The notes: generated by a model not told the origin, from the letters alone. Shown: positions 1-8,671, counted from the stretch's first letter. The stretch is 42,622 nucleotides of DNA from an uncultured Lachnospiraceae bacterium (GCA_910579495.1 CAJTVD010000019.1:11573-54194), one strand, 5' to 3'. A program made the numbers and translations.

Positions 1-148
1 CCGGATCCAGCCCCACAGTCCCAAACAAAACAGCCGCCACCAGCAACACCACACCGGACAATAGCAATAAAGGCAGAAAATTATGCCGCAGGTTTACCTT
101 TGCGATCTGCCAGACCTGTAAAGAATTTCGTGTTTTTTTCATGGCCAT
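1..148 (-). CDS. ABC-2 type transporter permease, N-terminal fragment (cut by window edge)
   Basis: An open frame starts with ATG at 148 (second ATG at 142) and runs off the left edge, so about 49 residues are visible. It begins MAMKKTRNSLQVWQIAK and continues into a hydrophobic stretch rich in Leu and Val, as expected for the first membrane helix of an ABC-2 permease. A GGAGGGGG ribosome binding site lies about 8 bases upstream. The start overlaps the 3' end of the preceding permease gene by 68 bases in another frame, which points to tight co-transcription. I infer a second permease subunit of the same exporter. The remainder is outside the window, so family and length cannot be checked. Confidence 0.6.
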   Translation of the reverse strand, partial: MAMKKTRNSLQVWQIAKVNLRHNFLPLLLLSGVVLLVAAVLFGTVGLDP

Positions 149-1307
149 TGATTTTCCCCCTCCTTTTCTGCCCATATATTATCACTGTCATCAACACCAA
201 CGCCAATGCCGCCCCTGCACACAGCACCCTGTTTGCCGCCAGCCTTTGGAAATTGTCCAAAAAAATCTGCGTGCCCCCCAGGGAATTATGGCGGGGAATC
301 AGTTGGAAAAGAACCTGTTTTCCGTCTATTCTTGCCACACTGCTATTAATATCCACAAACCACCATATTGCCTGTATGGCGACCGCCACAGGCGTCCCTG
401 TAAGTTCTGTAAAAAACATCCCCACCGCGGCGGCAACCATCACCGACGGCATCAGCCATCCTGCCACATATTTTAACGGCAAAAAGTAATCAATGCCCTG
501 CTCCCCATATATCCCCCACACAGAAGCGCTGGAAACATAGGATAAAATAACCACAGGCAGCAAGATGGATGCCAAAACAGCAAGATAACGGGTAACAACC
601 AGCTTGAAAGAGGATATCTTCCTGGCATATACCAAATCACACATTCCCGCTTTTCTATCCTGCAAACAGACAGACACCGCAAAAAATACAGGAAGGACAG
701 AGAGAATGATCCCAAAATAATCGCAGAAGTACCGGGCATATGCCCCGGTAAAGCGGTCAGTCCCAGCAACAAGGAGATATTCCTCCCTGGCCTCCCAAAA
801 GGTGACAGGGACACTGCCATAGGACGGAAGGAAATCCTCCGAATACTTAGAGCCGCCGCCGATCAGGCCGTCGGCACGCTTCATATACCCTTTAAACTCT
901 TCGTATGAAAGATCTTCTTCAAGGGTAAGCTCCTCCCAGTTTATTGGGGATCCATCTAAATTCATCCAGCCCCCTGCCGGGATCCCAGATAATGCAGCCA
1001 GAATTTCCGCCATCTGCCCCTGTTTTTTCCCATTCAGCTTAACCCTCTTATAAAAGCCAATGGGATAGGCTGTATAACCGTTCTGCGCAAACTCACTGCA
1101 AAGGGAAGCAAAGGCTGCCGGCATCACCTGCTCCGGCACCTCCTTCTTCCGGCTTCCGTAATCCTCTCCCTGCCTGGGCGGCGTGATTTTGTTATCTTTG
1201 GAAAAGTCCAAAATATTCTGGCTTTTGGCAAAAGCCACAATTGCCACCAGAAAAACCAGAAAAATAACAGAAACCACTGTTTTTTTCATCTCCTTTAGAA
1301 AAAGCAT
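81..1307 (-). CDS. ABC-2 type transporter permease
   Basis: Predicted membrane subunit of an exporter, 408 residues. It has one N-terminal helix (about residues 8-27), then an extracytoplasmic region of roughly 150 residues. A block of hydrophobic helices occupies the C-terminal half, from about residue 195 to 375. This single helix, large loop and helix bundle is the ABC-2 permease layout. The ATG at 1307 shares its A with the TGA stop of the upstream ATPase gene (TGATG) and has GGAGGTGAA just before it. The GTG at 1310 would leave no spacing, so I prefer 1307. Translational coupling to the ATPase and overlap with the next permease make a three-gene exporter operon. The substrate is unknown. 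The two-component system at 2730-4537 suggests a peptide antibiotic or cell-envelope signal, by inference only. Confidence 0.82.
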   Translation of the reverse strand: MLFLKEMKKTVVSVIFLVFLVAIVAFAKSQNILDFSKDNKITPPRQGEDYGSRKKEVPEQVMPAAFASLCSEFAQNGYTAYPIGFYKRVKLNGKKQGQMAEILAALSGIPAGGWMNLDGSPINWEELTLEEDLSYEEFKGYMKRADGLIGGGSKYSEDFLPSYGSVPVTFWEAREEYLLVAGTDRFTGAYARYFCDYFGIILSVLPVFFAVSVCLQDRKAGMCDLVYARKISSFKLVVTRYLAVLASILLPVVILSYVSSASVWGIYGEQGIDYFLPLKYVAGWLMPSVMVAAAVGMFFTELTGTPVAVAIQAIWWFVDINSSVARIDGKQVLFQLIPRHNSLGGTQIFLDNFQRLAANRVLCAGAALALVLMTVIIYGQKRRGKINGHEKNTKFFTGLADRKGKPAA

Positions 1308-2203
1308 CACATTTCACCTCCCTCAATATCCATAGGCACCCCATTCTGCTTAAGGCAGAGCATATAAGCGTCTTCCATGTTTGGCTCGCTGGCCCAGGCA
1401 CCGCTAACGGGGATATCCGACAAAAAGCGTATATAAGTTTTCCCTTCCTGGCTGTGCATTCCTGTGATCCTGCATTCCTGCTTTAATTGCAGCAGTTCCC
1501 TTTTTTCCACCGCCTTAGTAAAAACCTTCCCCTTGGCTTCCTCCAGCAATTCTGTCACCGTCCCCCTGTAAAGAATGCTGCCCTCATTCAGGACCGCCAC
1601 ATTTTCACAGGCAGCTTCAATATCCCCAACGATATGGGTCGACAGGATCACGATCCTATCCTCCGCCACATCACAGAGCAGGTTGCGGAAACGTATCCGC
1701 TCCTCCGGGTCAAGCCCGGCAGTAGGCTCATCCACCACCAAAACCTTCGGGTCATTCAAAAGCGCCTGGGCAATGCCAAGCCTTCGCTTCATGCCCCCGG
1801 ACAGCACCTTGACCTTTTTGGAGCTGTGCTGGGCAAGGTTTACCCTTTTTAAAAGCATTTCAGTCCGTTCCTTCCGCTCCTTCCTGCCAATGCCGGAGAG
1901 CACCCCCAGATAATCCATGGTTTCCGCCACCCCCATTGCCGGATACATGGAAAACTCCTGGGGCAGGTAACCCAGGATCCTGCGGATCTCCCTGGCGTCC
2001 TCGATGGGCACGCCGCAAATATTAACGCTCCCGTCCTTCTTTTGGAGCAGGGTCGCCAATACCTTCATCAACGTTGTTTTTCCCGCCCCGTTCCTTCCCA
2101 GCAGGCCAAACATCCCCTGCCCAATGGTCAGGCTGACATCAGATAAAGCCTGCTTTTTGCCGTAAAATTTGTTTAGGTTCCTGATCTTGATCACATTTTC
2201 CAT
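1307..2203 (-). CDS. ABC transporter ATP-binding protein
   Basis: ATPase subunit of the exporter, 298 residues. Visible motifs are Walker A GRNGAGKT (36-43), Q-loop LPQEFSMY (about 80-87), signature LSGGMKRR (134-141), Walker B ending VVDEP (about 156-160), D-loop and H-loop STHIV. The region after about residue 215 is the variable C-terminal extension of the CcmA/BcrA-type drug and lantibiotic exporters. I start at the ATG at 2203, preceded by GGAGG with 7-base spacing; an upstream in-frame codon at 2236 has no such site. First gene of the exporter operon and coupled to the permease. No strong promoter was identified in 2204-2340, although the TATAAT palindrome at 2366-2380 also reads as a -10 toward this gene. 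Confidence 0.93.
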   Translation of the reverse strand: MENVIKIRNLNKFYGKKQALSDVSLTIGQGMFGLLGRNGAGKTTLMKVLATLLQKKDGSVNICGVPIEDAREIRRILGYLPQEFSMYPAMGVAETMDYLGVLSGIGRKERKERTEMLLKRVNLAQHSSKKVKVLSGGMKRRLGIAQALLNDPKVLVVDEPTAGLDPEERIRFRNLLCDVAEDRIVILSTHIVGDIEAACENVAVLNEGSILYRGTVTELLEEAKGKVFTKAVEKRELLQLKQECRITGMHSQEGKTYIRFLSDIPVSGAWASEPNMEDAYMLCLKQNGVPMDIEGGEM

Positions 2204-2343
2204 TATTACACCTCCATCCCAAAATGCCTTTTGCATCTGGCAATTCTATCATAAAGGGTAATTTTCAACTTTTTATCTACTGGGCAAAGAAAAAAAGAAG
2301 CCGGGACATTCTGCCATATCACCCCTTATAACAGTAATACTGC

Positions 2344-2380
2344 TTTACACCCTTTGCCCAATCCGCTATAATGATTATAG
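2344..2380 (+). promoter_or_regulatory. Sigma-A promoter with palindromic -10
   Basis: TTTACA (2344-2349), 17 bases, then TATAAT (2367-2372) drive the small gene at 2433. The -10 sits inside a perfect 15-base inverted repeat, CTATAATGATTATAG (2366-2380). That could be a repressor site, or it could give a mirror-image -10 on the other strand, though no good -35 is seen for the latter. Confidence 0.7.
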
Positions 2381-2432
2381 CAATTAGCAACCACATACAT
2401 TAAAGGGCGGTGATGATATGGAGGTATTAGAA

Positions 2433-2615
2433 ATGACTGAAAAAGAAATGATGCAAAAAAATATAGAAGAATTTTCAAGGTTACAAGATTATATGGTAGA
2501 TTCTGAAAAGGAATCTATTGCATATAAAAAAATGAAAAGAAGATATACAGAACTAAAAGTTATTTTGACAGCTTCTGGTATTAATTTAACAGAACTTGAT
2601 TTCATCAAAGAATAA
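2433..2615 (+). CDS. Small AT-rich protein of unknown function (60 aa)
   Basis: I do not recognise this gene. It encodes 60 residues (MTEKEMMQKNIEEF...), charged and predicted helical throughout, with no signal peptide or membrane segment. It looks like a short coiled coil or helical hairpin. The ATG at 2433 has GGAGG at 2420-2424 with 8-base spacing; the in-frame ATG at 2418 lacks a site that good. Support for a real gene comes from the consensus promoter at 2344-2372, the ribosome binding site and the strong terminator at 2628-2702. Its composition is far more AT-rich than its neighbours and it uses A/T-ending codons. It lies alone on the plus strand between the exporter and the two-component system, which suggests it arrived separately. 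Confidence 0.7.
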   Translation: MTEKEMMQKNIEEFSRLQDYMVDSEKESIAYKKMKRRYTELKVILTASGINLTELDFIKE

Positions 2616-2627
2616 AACAGCGAAACC

Positions 2628-2702
2628 ATAACCACTAAACCAAAAGAGTGTAGAGCCTGCCTGGCCATAAGGGGCTTTGCACCCTTTTATTTTAGTGGTT
2701 AT
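2628..2702. terminator. Long bidirectional terminator hairpin
   Basis: A perfect outer 12-base inverted repeat, ATAACCACTAAA (2628-2639) with TTTAGTGGTTAT (2691-2702), encloses a second imperfect stem (about 2641-2657 with 2673-2688) that is followed by TTTTATTTT on the plus strand. It lies between convergent genes ending at 2615 and 2730 and probably stops both. Confidence 0.75.
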
Positions 2703-2729
2703 AGGCCATGGCTAAATAAAAGCATTTAC

Positions 2730-3875
2730 TCACCGGCTCCCTGTCCTAAATGCCGCAGCCACTTTCGCCCCATGGCCGTTTGACAATTCCAGATGCCCCC
2801 CATGTTTCTCACAGAGGATCTTGCATATATTCAGCCCCATTCCCAAGTGTGCCTTCTCCCCTTGGCTCCCGGATGTATAAAAAGGCTTTACCGCTTCCCC
2901 CAGATCCTTTCCTGTAAACCCGGCTCCATCATCCCAGACAGTAATCAAAAACATGCCCTCCTGCAGCCCTAGGGTAACTTTTACCCTGCCCTTAGCAAAC
3001 CTGGCAGCATTTGACAACAAATTTTCATATACCTGCATCACCACCGATGCATCCAAATCCATATGTTCCAAGCCCGCCAAATCATCTTCCACCACCAGCT
3101 CCTTTGGCTGGCAGACAGCCGACCCCGTTTCCCCCATTTGCCTTATCAGCCCGGCAACATCCACAGGCTGCTTTTTGATCTCAATATCCTCCAGGCGCTG
3201 TAGATCGTTCATTGTATTTACATAGGCCTCAAGCCTTTTGATATGCCGCCCCATCATCCTGGCTGTCCCGGCCACTTTCTCCTGTGACATTTTGGGCGCA
3301 TACTTCTCAAGCATTTCACTCTGCCCCTTCAGCACAGTAAGGGGTGTCCTTAAGTCATGGGCAAAGGCAGCGTTTAAGCGTTTGCGCTCCTCTATCTGCC
3401 GCCACATTTCAAGGTTGTTTTCTCTAAGGGCAATGCGCATTTTTTCAAAGGACTGGCAAAGCAAGCCAAGCTCGTTCCGCCCAGGCACTTCCACAGTAAA
3501 ATCCAGCCGGTTTTGGGAAATGTTCTCAGATGCGGTTAATAATATGCCAATGGGCCTTCCCAGCTTTCTCCTGTAAAATATCACCCCGCATACCATCACA
3601 CATAACAATGACCACAGAGGAATGAGGACTACCTGGCACAGATCCACCAGGCCAATGATGAATACATAGTTTTTCATTACAGCAGGGCTTATTTCCTTCC
3701 TTTCCCCAACGAAGACCCTAAGCCCCTCATCCATCACTGCCATATATTCCGTCTCTATATTACTTGTAGAGATACCTATTGCCCCGCTCCCTCCCAAAGC
3801 CAGAAATGCGCATACCAGCACATACTTCACAAAATCCCATTTTAAAGACCTCTTTCTCTCCCTTATTTTACCCAT
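2730..3875 (-). CDS. Sensor histidine kinase (HAMP-HisKA-HATPase)
   Basis: Membrane sensor kinase of 381 residues, partner of the response regulator just upstream. Two membrane helices (about 14-36 and 70-100) flank a short external segment of some 35 residues. A HAMP linker follows (about 100-155). The phosphoacceptor is His173 in FAHDLRTPLT. The ATP-binding domain shows the N box (YENLLSNAARF), G1 (DDGAGF) and G2 (GMGLNICK) motifs. The small sensing loop suggests detection at or within the membrane, as in kinases that control antimicrobial peptide exporters. The ATG at 3875 overlaps the regulator's 3' end by 13 bases, so the two are translationally coupled. The exporter at 1-2203 is the obvious candidate target, by proximity only. 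Confidence 0.92.
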   Translation of the reverse strand: MGKIRERKRSLKWDFVKYVLVCAFLALGGSGAIGISTSNIETEYMAVMDEGLRVFVGERKEISPAVMKNYVFIIGLVDLCQVVLIPLWSLLCVMVCGVIFYRRKLGRPIGILLTASENISQNRLDFTVEVPGRNELGLLCQSFEKMRIALRENNLEMWRQIEERKRLNAAFAHDLRTPLTVLKGQSEMLEKYAPKMSQEKVAGTARMMGRHIKRLEAYVNTMNDLQRLEDIEIKKQPVDVAGLIRQMGETGSAVCQPKELVVEDDLAGLEHMDLDASVVMQVYENLLSNAARFAKGRVKVTLGLQEGMFLITVWDDGAGFTGKDLGEAVKPFYTSGSQGEKAHLGMGLNICKILCEKHGGHLELSNGHGAKVAAAFRTGSR

Positions 3876-4537
3876 TTATAACCCAGCCCCCAAACAGTCT
3901 CAACATACTGCTTCATACCGGCGGCGGCAAATCTGGAACGGATACGCCTGATATGCTCCGCCACCACAGAAGACTCCCCGTCACTGCCATAATCCCATAC
4001 AAGCTCATAGATCCTTTCCTTGCTGAACACCTGCCCCATATGCCGGGAGAGCAGTTCTATGATCTCAAAATCCTTCTTTGCAAGAGGAATGGGCCTTCCA
4101 TCATAATACAGGCATCTTTCTGTGTAATCTATTGCCAGTTTATCATCAAACCGTACTTTGGCCAGATCCCTGCCCCGGCGTTCACGCCTTAAATGGGCTG
4201 CCACCCTCGCCCCCAGCTCCTCTATAGAAAAAGGCTTTACAATATAATCATCCCCGCCTATACCAAACCCCCTGACCTTGTCGCCATCCTGGATCCTGGC
4301 AGTCAAAAACACGATGGGGCATGATACAAAATGCCGTATCCTGGCGCACACCTCCATCCCGTCCACATCCGGCATATTGACATCCAGCAAAATAATGTCC
4401 GGCTGCTTTCCTGCCTTTTCAATGGCTTCCCTGCCGTTTGACGCAGTAATGGTATCATAGCCGTTAAATTCAAAATAATCTTTCAGCATGGATACGATAT
4501 CTGCCTCGTCATCTACAATCAATATTTTATCCCTCAT
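3863..4537 (-). CDS. OmpR-family response regulator
   Basis: DNA-binding regulator of 224 residues. The receiver domain has the acidic pair Asp9/Asp10, phosphoacceptor Asp52 (ILLDVNMPD), the conserved Thr in LTA and the Lys in VKPF. The C-terminal winged-helix domain (about 125-224) ends in the typical GLGYKW motif. The start at 4537 (MRDKILIVDD) has GGGGAAGG about 7 bases upstream and matches the family's usual N-terminus; the longer frame to 4579 adds an unrelated leader. First gene of the two-gene operon with the kinase. It is separated from the peptide importer to its right by about 130 bases that hold no clear terminator. Confidence 0.93.
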   Translation of the reverse strand: MRDKILIVDDEADIVSMLKDYFEFNGYDTITASNGREAIEKAGKQPDIILLDVNMPDVDGMEVCARIRHFVSCPIVFLTARIQDGDKVRGFGIGGDDYIVKPFSIEELGARVAAHLRRERRGRDLAKVRFDDKLAIDYTERCLYYDGRPIPLAKKDFEIIELLSRHMGQVFSKERIYELVWDYGSDGESSVVAEHIRRIRSRFAAAGMKQYVETVWGLGYKWVK

Positions 4538-4669
4538 TAATGTGCCTTCCCCATAACTCCTTTCCCCAATAGCCTGCAAAAGGAGCTTAAGCCTTTACAG
4601 TCCAAGCTCCCCCTATCAGAATAACTATCCGTTTAACCAAAAGTTCCCTTGGAAATCCTCTCCCTGCCC

Positions 4670-5590
4670 CTATCTCCTGCTGTTGGGGTCCAGCGCATCC
4701 CTTAAGGCATCCCCGATAAAATTGATGGCCATTACCAGCACCACGATCAAAAGCCCTGCCGGTATCCACAGCCAGGGCTGTTTGGTCAAAACCGTAAGGG
4801 ACTGAGCCCCGTTTAACATGTTCCCAAGGCTGGGCGTGGGCAGCTGGACCCCCTGCCCCAAAAAGCTCAAGGCAGCCTCATCCAGCATGGAAAGGGCAAG
4901 CACGGAAGTGGCATAGACCAAAATAGGGGCCACCGTATTAGGCAGGATCTCTGAAAACAGAATATGCCCTGTGGGCATGCCCGCCACCAGATTCCCTTTA
5001 ATAAAATTGGTTTCCCGCAGGTTTAACACATTCCCCCGCACCAGCCTTGCAATGCCTGGCCAGTCCACAAATCCCAGAATCAAAATAATGTTCCACAGCC
5101 CCGGCTTAAAAATAGCCGCCGCCACCAGCACCAGCAGAATATAGGGGAAAGACATTACCATGTCCGTAAACCGCATAATGGCCATATCCGCCACACCGCC
5201 AAAATAACCGGCAACCAGGCCCAGTACCACGCCAATAACCGTGGAGATCAAAGTCGCCATCACTCCCACCAGCAGGGAGATCCGCATGGCGTATAAGAGC
5301 CTGCTGAACACATCCCTCCCAATCTGGTCAGTCCCAAGCCAGAACTCCCTGCTGGGCGCTCCCCCAAAAGGCCCTACGATAGCATCCGGCTCATAGGGCG
5401 CTATCACCGGGGCAAGGAGCGCCGCGCCGCCTAAGATCCCCAGGACCACAAGGCTGGCCACTGCCAGGCGGTGGTGCCGGAAGCGGCGCAAGACCGTCTG
5501 GCTGTAGCTTTCATTGGCAATATCCTTTTTCACAATTCCTGTGTTTTCCCTTGCCCCATAAGTTTTCTTTTCAGAATATATTTTCGCCAT
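4670..5590 (-). CDS. dppC: Peptide ABC transporter permease (DppC/OppC type)
   Basis: Second inner-membrane subunit of the peptide importer, 306 residues. It has the long cytoplasmic N-terminus typical of OppC/DppC, a first helix at about 40-62, then five more helices in the binding-protein-dependent transport domain. The loop around ARLVRGNVLNLRETNFIKG corresponds to the EAA motif that contacts the ATPase. The ATG at 5590 follows AGGAGG with 5-base spacing, 9 bases after the end of dppB. It is the last gene of the operon. The family assignment is firm; the substrate cannot be told from this subunit. Confidence 0.93.
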   Translation of the reverse strand: MAKIYSEKKTYGARENTGIVKKDIANESYSQTVLRRFRHHRLAVASLVVLGILGGAALLAPVIAPYEPDAIVGPFGGAPSREFWLGTDQIGRDVFSRLLYAMRISLLVGVMATLISTVIGVVLGLVAGYFGGVADMAIMRFTDMVMSFPYILLVLVAAAIFKPGLWNIILILGFVDWPGIARLVRGNVLNLRETNFIKGNLVAGMPTGHILFSEILPNTVAPILVYATSVLALSMLDEAALSFLGQGVQLPTPSLGNMLNGAQSLTVLTKQPWLWIPAGLLIVVLVMAINFIGDALRDALDPNSRR

Positions 5591-5599
5591 CGCGCCCTC

Positions 5600-6547
5600 C
5601 TAATCAAGCTGGATGGTAGGGTCCACCAGCGCGTACAGAATGTCCGTTACCAGGTTTGCCAGAAGCACCACCACCGCCGACAATAAACAGACTCCCATGA
5701 TCACGGGATAATCCCTGCTTGTGATGGCGCTCATGGTCATCAGCCCCAGCCCCGGCCAGGAAAATACCTGTTCAATAATGACCGCGCCCCCAAACAGCAT
5801 GGGGATCTCCATGCCGATAACCGTCACAATAGGCACCAGGGCATTGCGCAGGGCATGTTTGCCTATCACCTTGAAATGCCCGATCCCCTTTGCCCTTGCT
5901 GTGCGCAGGTAATCCTGCTGCAAAATTTCCAGCACCGCGCTTCTGATATACCTGATATTGCTCCCCGCCATAGAAGCTGCAAGGACGGTCACCGGCATAA
6001 CCATATGCTTTGCCACATCCCCCGGGCCGCCTTTTGTGCCCAGGGTGACCATCCCGCTGGACGGAAGCCACCCAAGCTTTACCGTAAACACATAGATCAG
6101 CAGCAGGGACAAAAAAAAGCCCGGGATACTGCTTCCCAAAAAGGAAAAAGTAACCACCGCATAATCCCCCTTTGAATACTGGTGGATGGCACTGTAAATT
6201 CCCGCCGGGACCGCTGCCAGAAGGCTCACCAGAAGAGAGACACCCATAAGCAGAAGGGTAGGGCCTAAATGGCTGCTGATCATTTCCGCCACTGGCTGGT
6301 AGGATTTAATGGAATACCCCATATTCCCCTTAAGGAGCTGCCCCAGCCAAACGAAATACTGCACATAAACAGGCTTGTCCAGCCCAAGGGCAATTTTTTT
6401 CGCTTCTACAGCCGCCTCCGAGACCCGCGGGCCCTGGAGCATTTCCAGGGGGCTGCCCGCCATACACATGATCGCATAGTCGATAATGGTAATGCCCACA
6501 AGCACCGGAACCGCAATTAAAATTCTTTTAATAATGTATTTCCCCAA
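5600..6547 (-). CDS. dppB: Peptide ABC transporter permease (DppB/OppB type), TTG start
   Basis: First permease subunit of the peptide importer, 315 residues. It opens with MGKYIIKRILIAVPVLVGITII, the characteristic first helix of DppB/OppB. Five further helices follow, with a conserved cytoplasmic loop (RSAVLEILQQDYLRTARAKG) that docks on the ATPases. The start is TTG at 6547, with GGAGGAAGAGGG just upstream and no alternative ATG, so modest translation initiation is likely. It lies 60 bases after the F-type ATPase and 9 bases before dppC. Confidence 0.92.
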   Translation of the reverse strand: MGKYIIKRILIAVPVLVGITIIDYAIMCMAGSPLEMLQGPRVSEAAVEAKKIALGLDKPVYVQYFVWLGQLLKGNMGYSIKSYQPVAEMISSHLGPTLLLMGVSLLVSLLAAVPAGIYSAIHQYSKGDYAVVTFSFLGSSIPGFFLSLLLIYVFTVKLGWLPSSGMVTLGTKGGPGDVAKHMVMPVTVLAASMAGSNIRYIRSAVLEILQQDYLRTARAKGIGHFKVIGKHALRNALVPIVTVIGMEIPMLFGGAVIIEQVFSWPGLGLMTMSAITSRDYPVIMGVCLLSAVVVLLANLVTDILYALVDPTIQLD

Positions 6548-6607
6548 TTCCCTCTTCCTCCTTAACAGCCAGCCTGCATCTGTACCGCATCCTTTGGAAA
6601 CGCTTCC

Positions 6608-7615
6608 CTAACCAACCTTCTCCCTGCCGCACACAATAGGACAGGCCGCATCATGCCCGGAGCCTGCCTCCGTCTCCAACAGCCCCGGTTCCCTCTGCCT
6701 GCAGATTTCCGCCGCATGGAGGCAACGGGGATGAAAAGGGCAGCCTTTTGGGGGATGGGAGCCATCCCCAACTTCTCCCTGCAAAAGCTTCCGTTTTTTC
6801 TCCCTCTCCCCCGGGTCCGGCACCGGGACCGCTTCAAGCAGCGCCTTCGTATAGGGATGCACCGGGTGGTTGAAAATCTCCTTTGCTTCCCCCATCTCCA
6901 CGATCTTCCCCAGATACATCACCGCGATCCTGTCGCTGACATAATTTACCGCCCCCAGCCCATGCCCTACAAAAAGCAGGGTAAGCCCCAGCTCTTTTTG
7001 CAGGTCTTTGAGCAGATTCAGGATCTGCGCCTGTATGGAAACGTCCAGGGCGCTTACGGGCTCGTCGCAGACAATAAACCTGGGATTCAGGGAAAGGGCT
7101 TTGGCAATGCCAATCCTCTGGCGCTGCCCGCCGGAAAACTCATGGGGATACCTGCCCAGCACATTCCTGGAAAGCCCCACCATATCCAGGATCTTTACAA
7201 TATCCCTTTCTACCGTTTCTTTGGTGGATATTTTGTGGTAGAGCATGGGCTGTGAAAGGATCTCAAATATATGTTTTCTGGGGTTTAAGGAAGAATAAGG
7301 ATCCTGGAACACCATCTGGAGCTGGGTCCTGATCTCCCTCATCTGGCCTTTTTTCATCAAGGATAATTCCTTTCCCTGATAAAAAATCTTTCCCTCTGTG
7401 GGACGTTCAAGCCCCACAAGCTGCCTTCCAATGGTGGACTTTCCACAGCCGGACTCCCCCACCAGCCCCAGGATCTCCCCCTCCATGATAGAGAAGCTGA
7501 CGCCGTCCACCGCCTTTACATATCCTGTGGTATGGTTGATGATCCCCCCTTTGATGGGGTAATACACCTTTAGGCCCTCCACCTGTACCAAAGGCAATTT
7601 CTCTTCTTCCCTCAT
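6608..7615 (-). CDS. dppF: Peptide ABC transporter ATP-binding protein (DppF/OppF type)
   Basis: One of two ATPases powering the importer, 335 residues. Motifs: Walker A GESGCGKS (53-60), Q-loop FQDPYSSLNP (103-112), signature FSGGQRQR (160-167), Walker B ending CDEP (183-186). The C-terminal extension carries CPFHPRC...C, the cysteine cluster found in oligopeptide/dipeptide ATPases and reported to hold an iron-sulfur cluster in some members. I start at ATG 7615 because it overlaps the stop of the D gene as ATGA; the longer frame to 7738 reads out of frame through that gene. The ending of the protein is ordinary for the family. Confidence 0.93.
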   Translation of the reverse strand: MREEEKLPLVQVEGLKVYYPIKGGIINHTTGYVKAVDGVSFSIMEGEILGLVGESGCGKSTIGRQLVGLERPTEGKIFYQGKELSLMKKGQMREIRTQLQMVFQDPYSSLNPRKHIFEILSQPMLYHKISTKETVERDIVKILDMVGLSRNVLGRYPHEFSGGQRQRIGIAKALSLNPRFIVCDEPVSALDVSIQAQILNLLKDLQKELGLTLLFVGHGLGAVNYVSDRIAVMYLGKIVEMGEAKEIFNHPVHPYTKALLEAVPVPDPGEREKKRKLLQGEVGDGSHPPKGCPFHPRCLHAAEICRQREPGLLETEAGSGHDAACPIVCGREKVG

Positions 7616-8592
7616 GCCCTGATCCCCCCTTCCTTGCTGACAATGCATTTGGCCCTGTGGAAAGGCCCGAATACATAATCCTCCTGGGGATTGCTGCAGG
7701 CTTCCCTCCGGTACTGGCAGCGGTCTGCAAACCGGCATCCCCTGATACCGTCATAGCTCTCCGGCACAATGCCCGGTATGGCAAAGAGCTTTCTCTCCGC
7801 CCCGTCTTTGATGGTGGGGACCGTATCAAGAAGGGCTCTGGTATAAGGATGGCAGGGGTTCCCAAAAAGCTCCCCCACCGGCGCTTCCTCTATGATCTGG
7901 CCCGCATACATCACAAGAACCCGGTCTGCCATATTGGCAACCAGGCCAATGTCATGGGTAATCAGTATCATTGCCATTCCTGTTTCCCTTTGGAAGGTTC
8001 CAAGCAGCTCCATGATCTGTGCCTGGATGGTAACATCCAGTGCCGTGGTAGGCTCGTCCGCAATCAAAAGCCTTGGATTACAGGACAGCGCCATGGCGAT
8101 CATCACCCTCTGGCGCATCCCTCCCGACAGGGTATGGGGAAACTTTTTCATAGCCCCCCTGGCATCCGGCATCCCCACTTTCCGGAGAAGCCCCTCTGCG
8201 CGCCTTGCCGCCTCTTCCTTTGGCAAATGCATATGCGTCCTGATACTTTCCGTGATCTGGTTCCCCACTGTAAAAACAGGATTCAGGGACGTAAGGGGAT
8301 CCTGAAAAATCATAGTGATCTGGTCCCCCCTTAACTTGTCCAGCTCTTTTTCTTTCATGGCAAGAAGATTCTTACCATCAAACAGGACAGAGCCGTCTTT
8401 GACAGCTCCGCCCCTCCTTAACAATCCCATTATTGACAGTGAGGTCACACTTTTTCCGCACCCGGACTCACCTACGATACAGACTACTTCCCCTGCATCC
8501 ACATGAAAATCAATATGGTCCACGCTGACGGTTTCCCCGTAATCACTGGCAAACGCAGTGGTCAGTCCCTGGACTTCCAGCAAATGTGACAT
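7612..8592 (-). CDS. dppD: Peptide ABC transporter ATP-binding protein (DppD/OppD type)
   Basis: First ATPase of the importer, 326 residues. Motifs: Walker A GESGCGKS (41-48), Q-loop FQDPLTSLNP (96-105), signature LSGGMRQR (155-162), Walker B IADEP (177-181). The C-terminal oligopeptide-transporter extension has CRFADRCQYRREAC. I prefer ATG 8592 (MSHLLEVQGL) because GGGGG lies 7 bases before it; the ATG at 8598 would have only one base of spacing. The gene ends in a 4-base ATGA overlap with dppF. It is separated from the binding-protein gene by 117 bases containing a stable hairpin (8642-8671). Confidence 0.93.
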   Translation of the reverse strand: MSHLLEVQGLTTAFASDYGETVSVDHIDFHVDAGEVVCIVGESGCGKSVTSLSIMGLLRRGGAVKDGSVLFDGKNLLAMKEKELDKLRGDQITMIFQDPLTSLNPVFTVGNQITESIRTHMHLPKEEAARRAEGLLRKVGMPDARGAMKKFPHTLSGGMRQRVMIAMALSCNPRLLIADEPTTALDVTIQAQIMELLGTFQRETGMAMILITHDIGLVANMADRVLVMYAGQIIEEAPVGELFGNPCHPYTRALLDTVPTIKDGAERKLFAIPGIVPESYDGIRGCRFADRCQYRREACSNPQEDYVFGPFHRAKCIVSKEGGIRA

Positions 8593-8641
8593 AATCATAC
8601 CCCCACACCATGACAGCCGTTATCTGCCATACCCGCCAGCA

Positions 8642-8671
8642 GGACGCCTGGAGGTTCATTCCAGGCAGTCC
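8642..8671 (-). promoter_or_regulatory. Intercistronic hairpin between binding protein and ATPases
   Basis: An 11-bp stem with one bulged base encloses a 7-base loop; its core is the perfect repeat GCCTGGA/TCCAGGC. There is no T-tract, so it is not a simple terminator. A hairpin directly after the binding-protein gene commonly protects that part of the mRNA and leaves more binding protein than ATPase; that role is inferred here. Confidence 0.6.

Noticed and set aside
1..4537. A BceAB/BceRS-type bacitracin module
   Set aside because: The permease is an ABC-2 type, not the ten-helix FtsX-type BceB, and the kinase has a HAMP domain and a larger external loop than BceS.
4587..4769. A 60-codon frame between the regulator and dppC
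   Set aside because: It overlaps the dppC end out of frame and has no ribosome binding site.
6653..8334. Plus-strand frames of about 200-225 codons opposite dppF and dppD
   Set aside because: They lie wholly opposite two well-defined ATPases and carry no recognisable domain.
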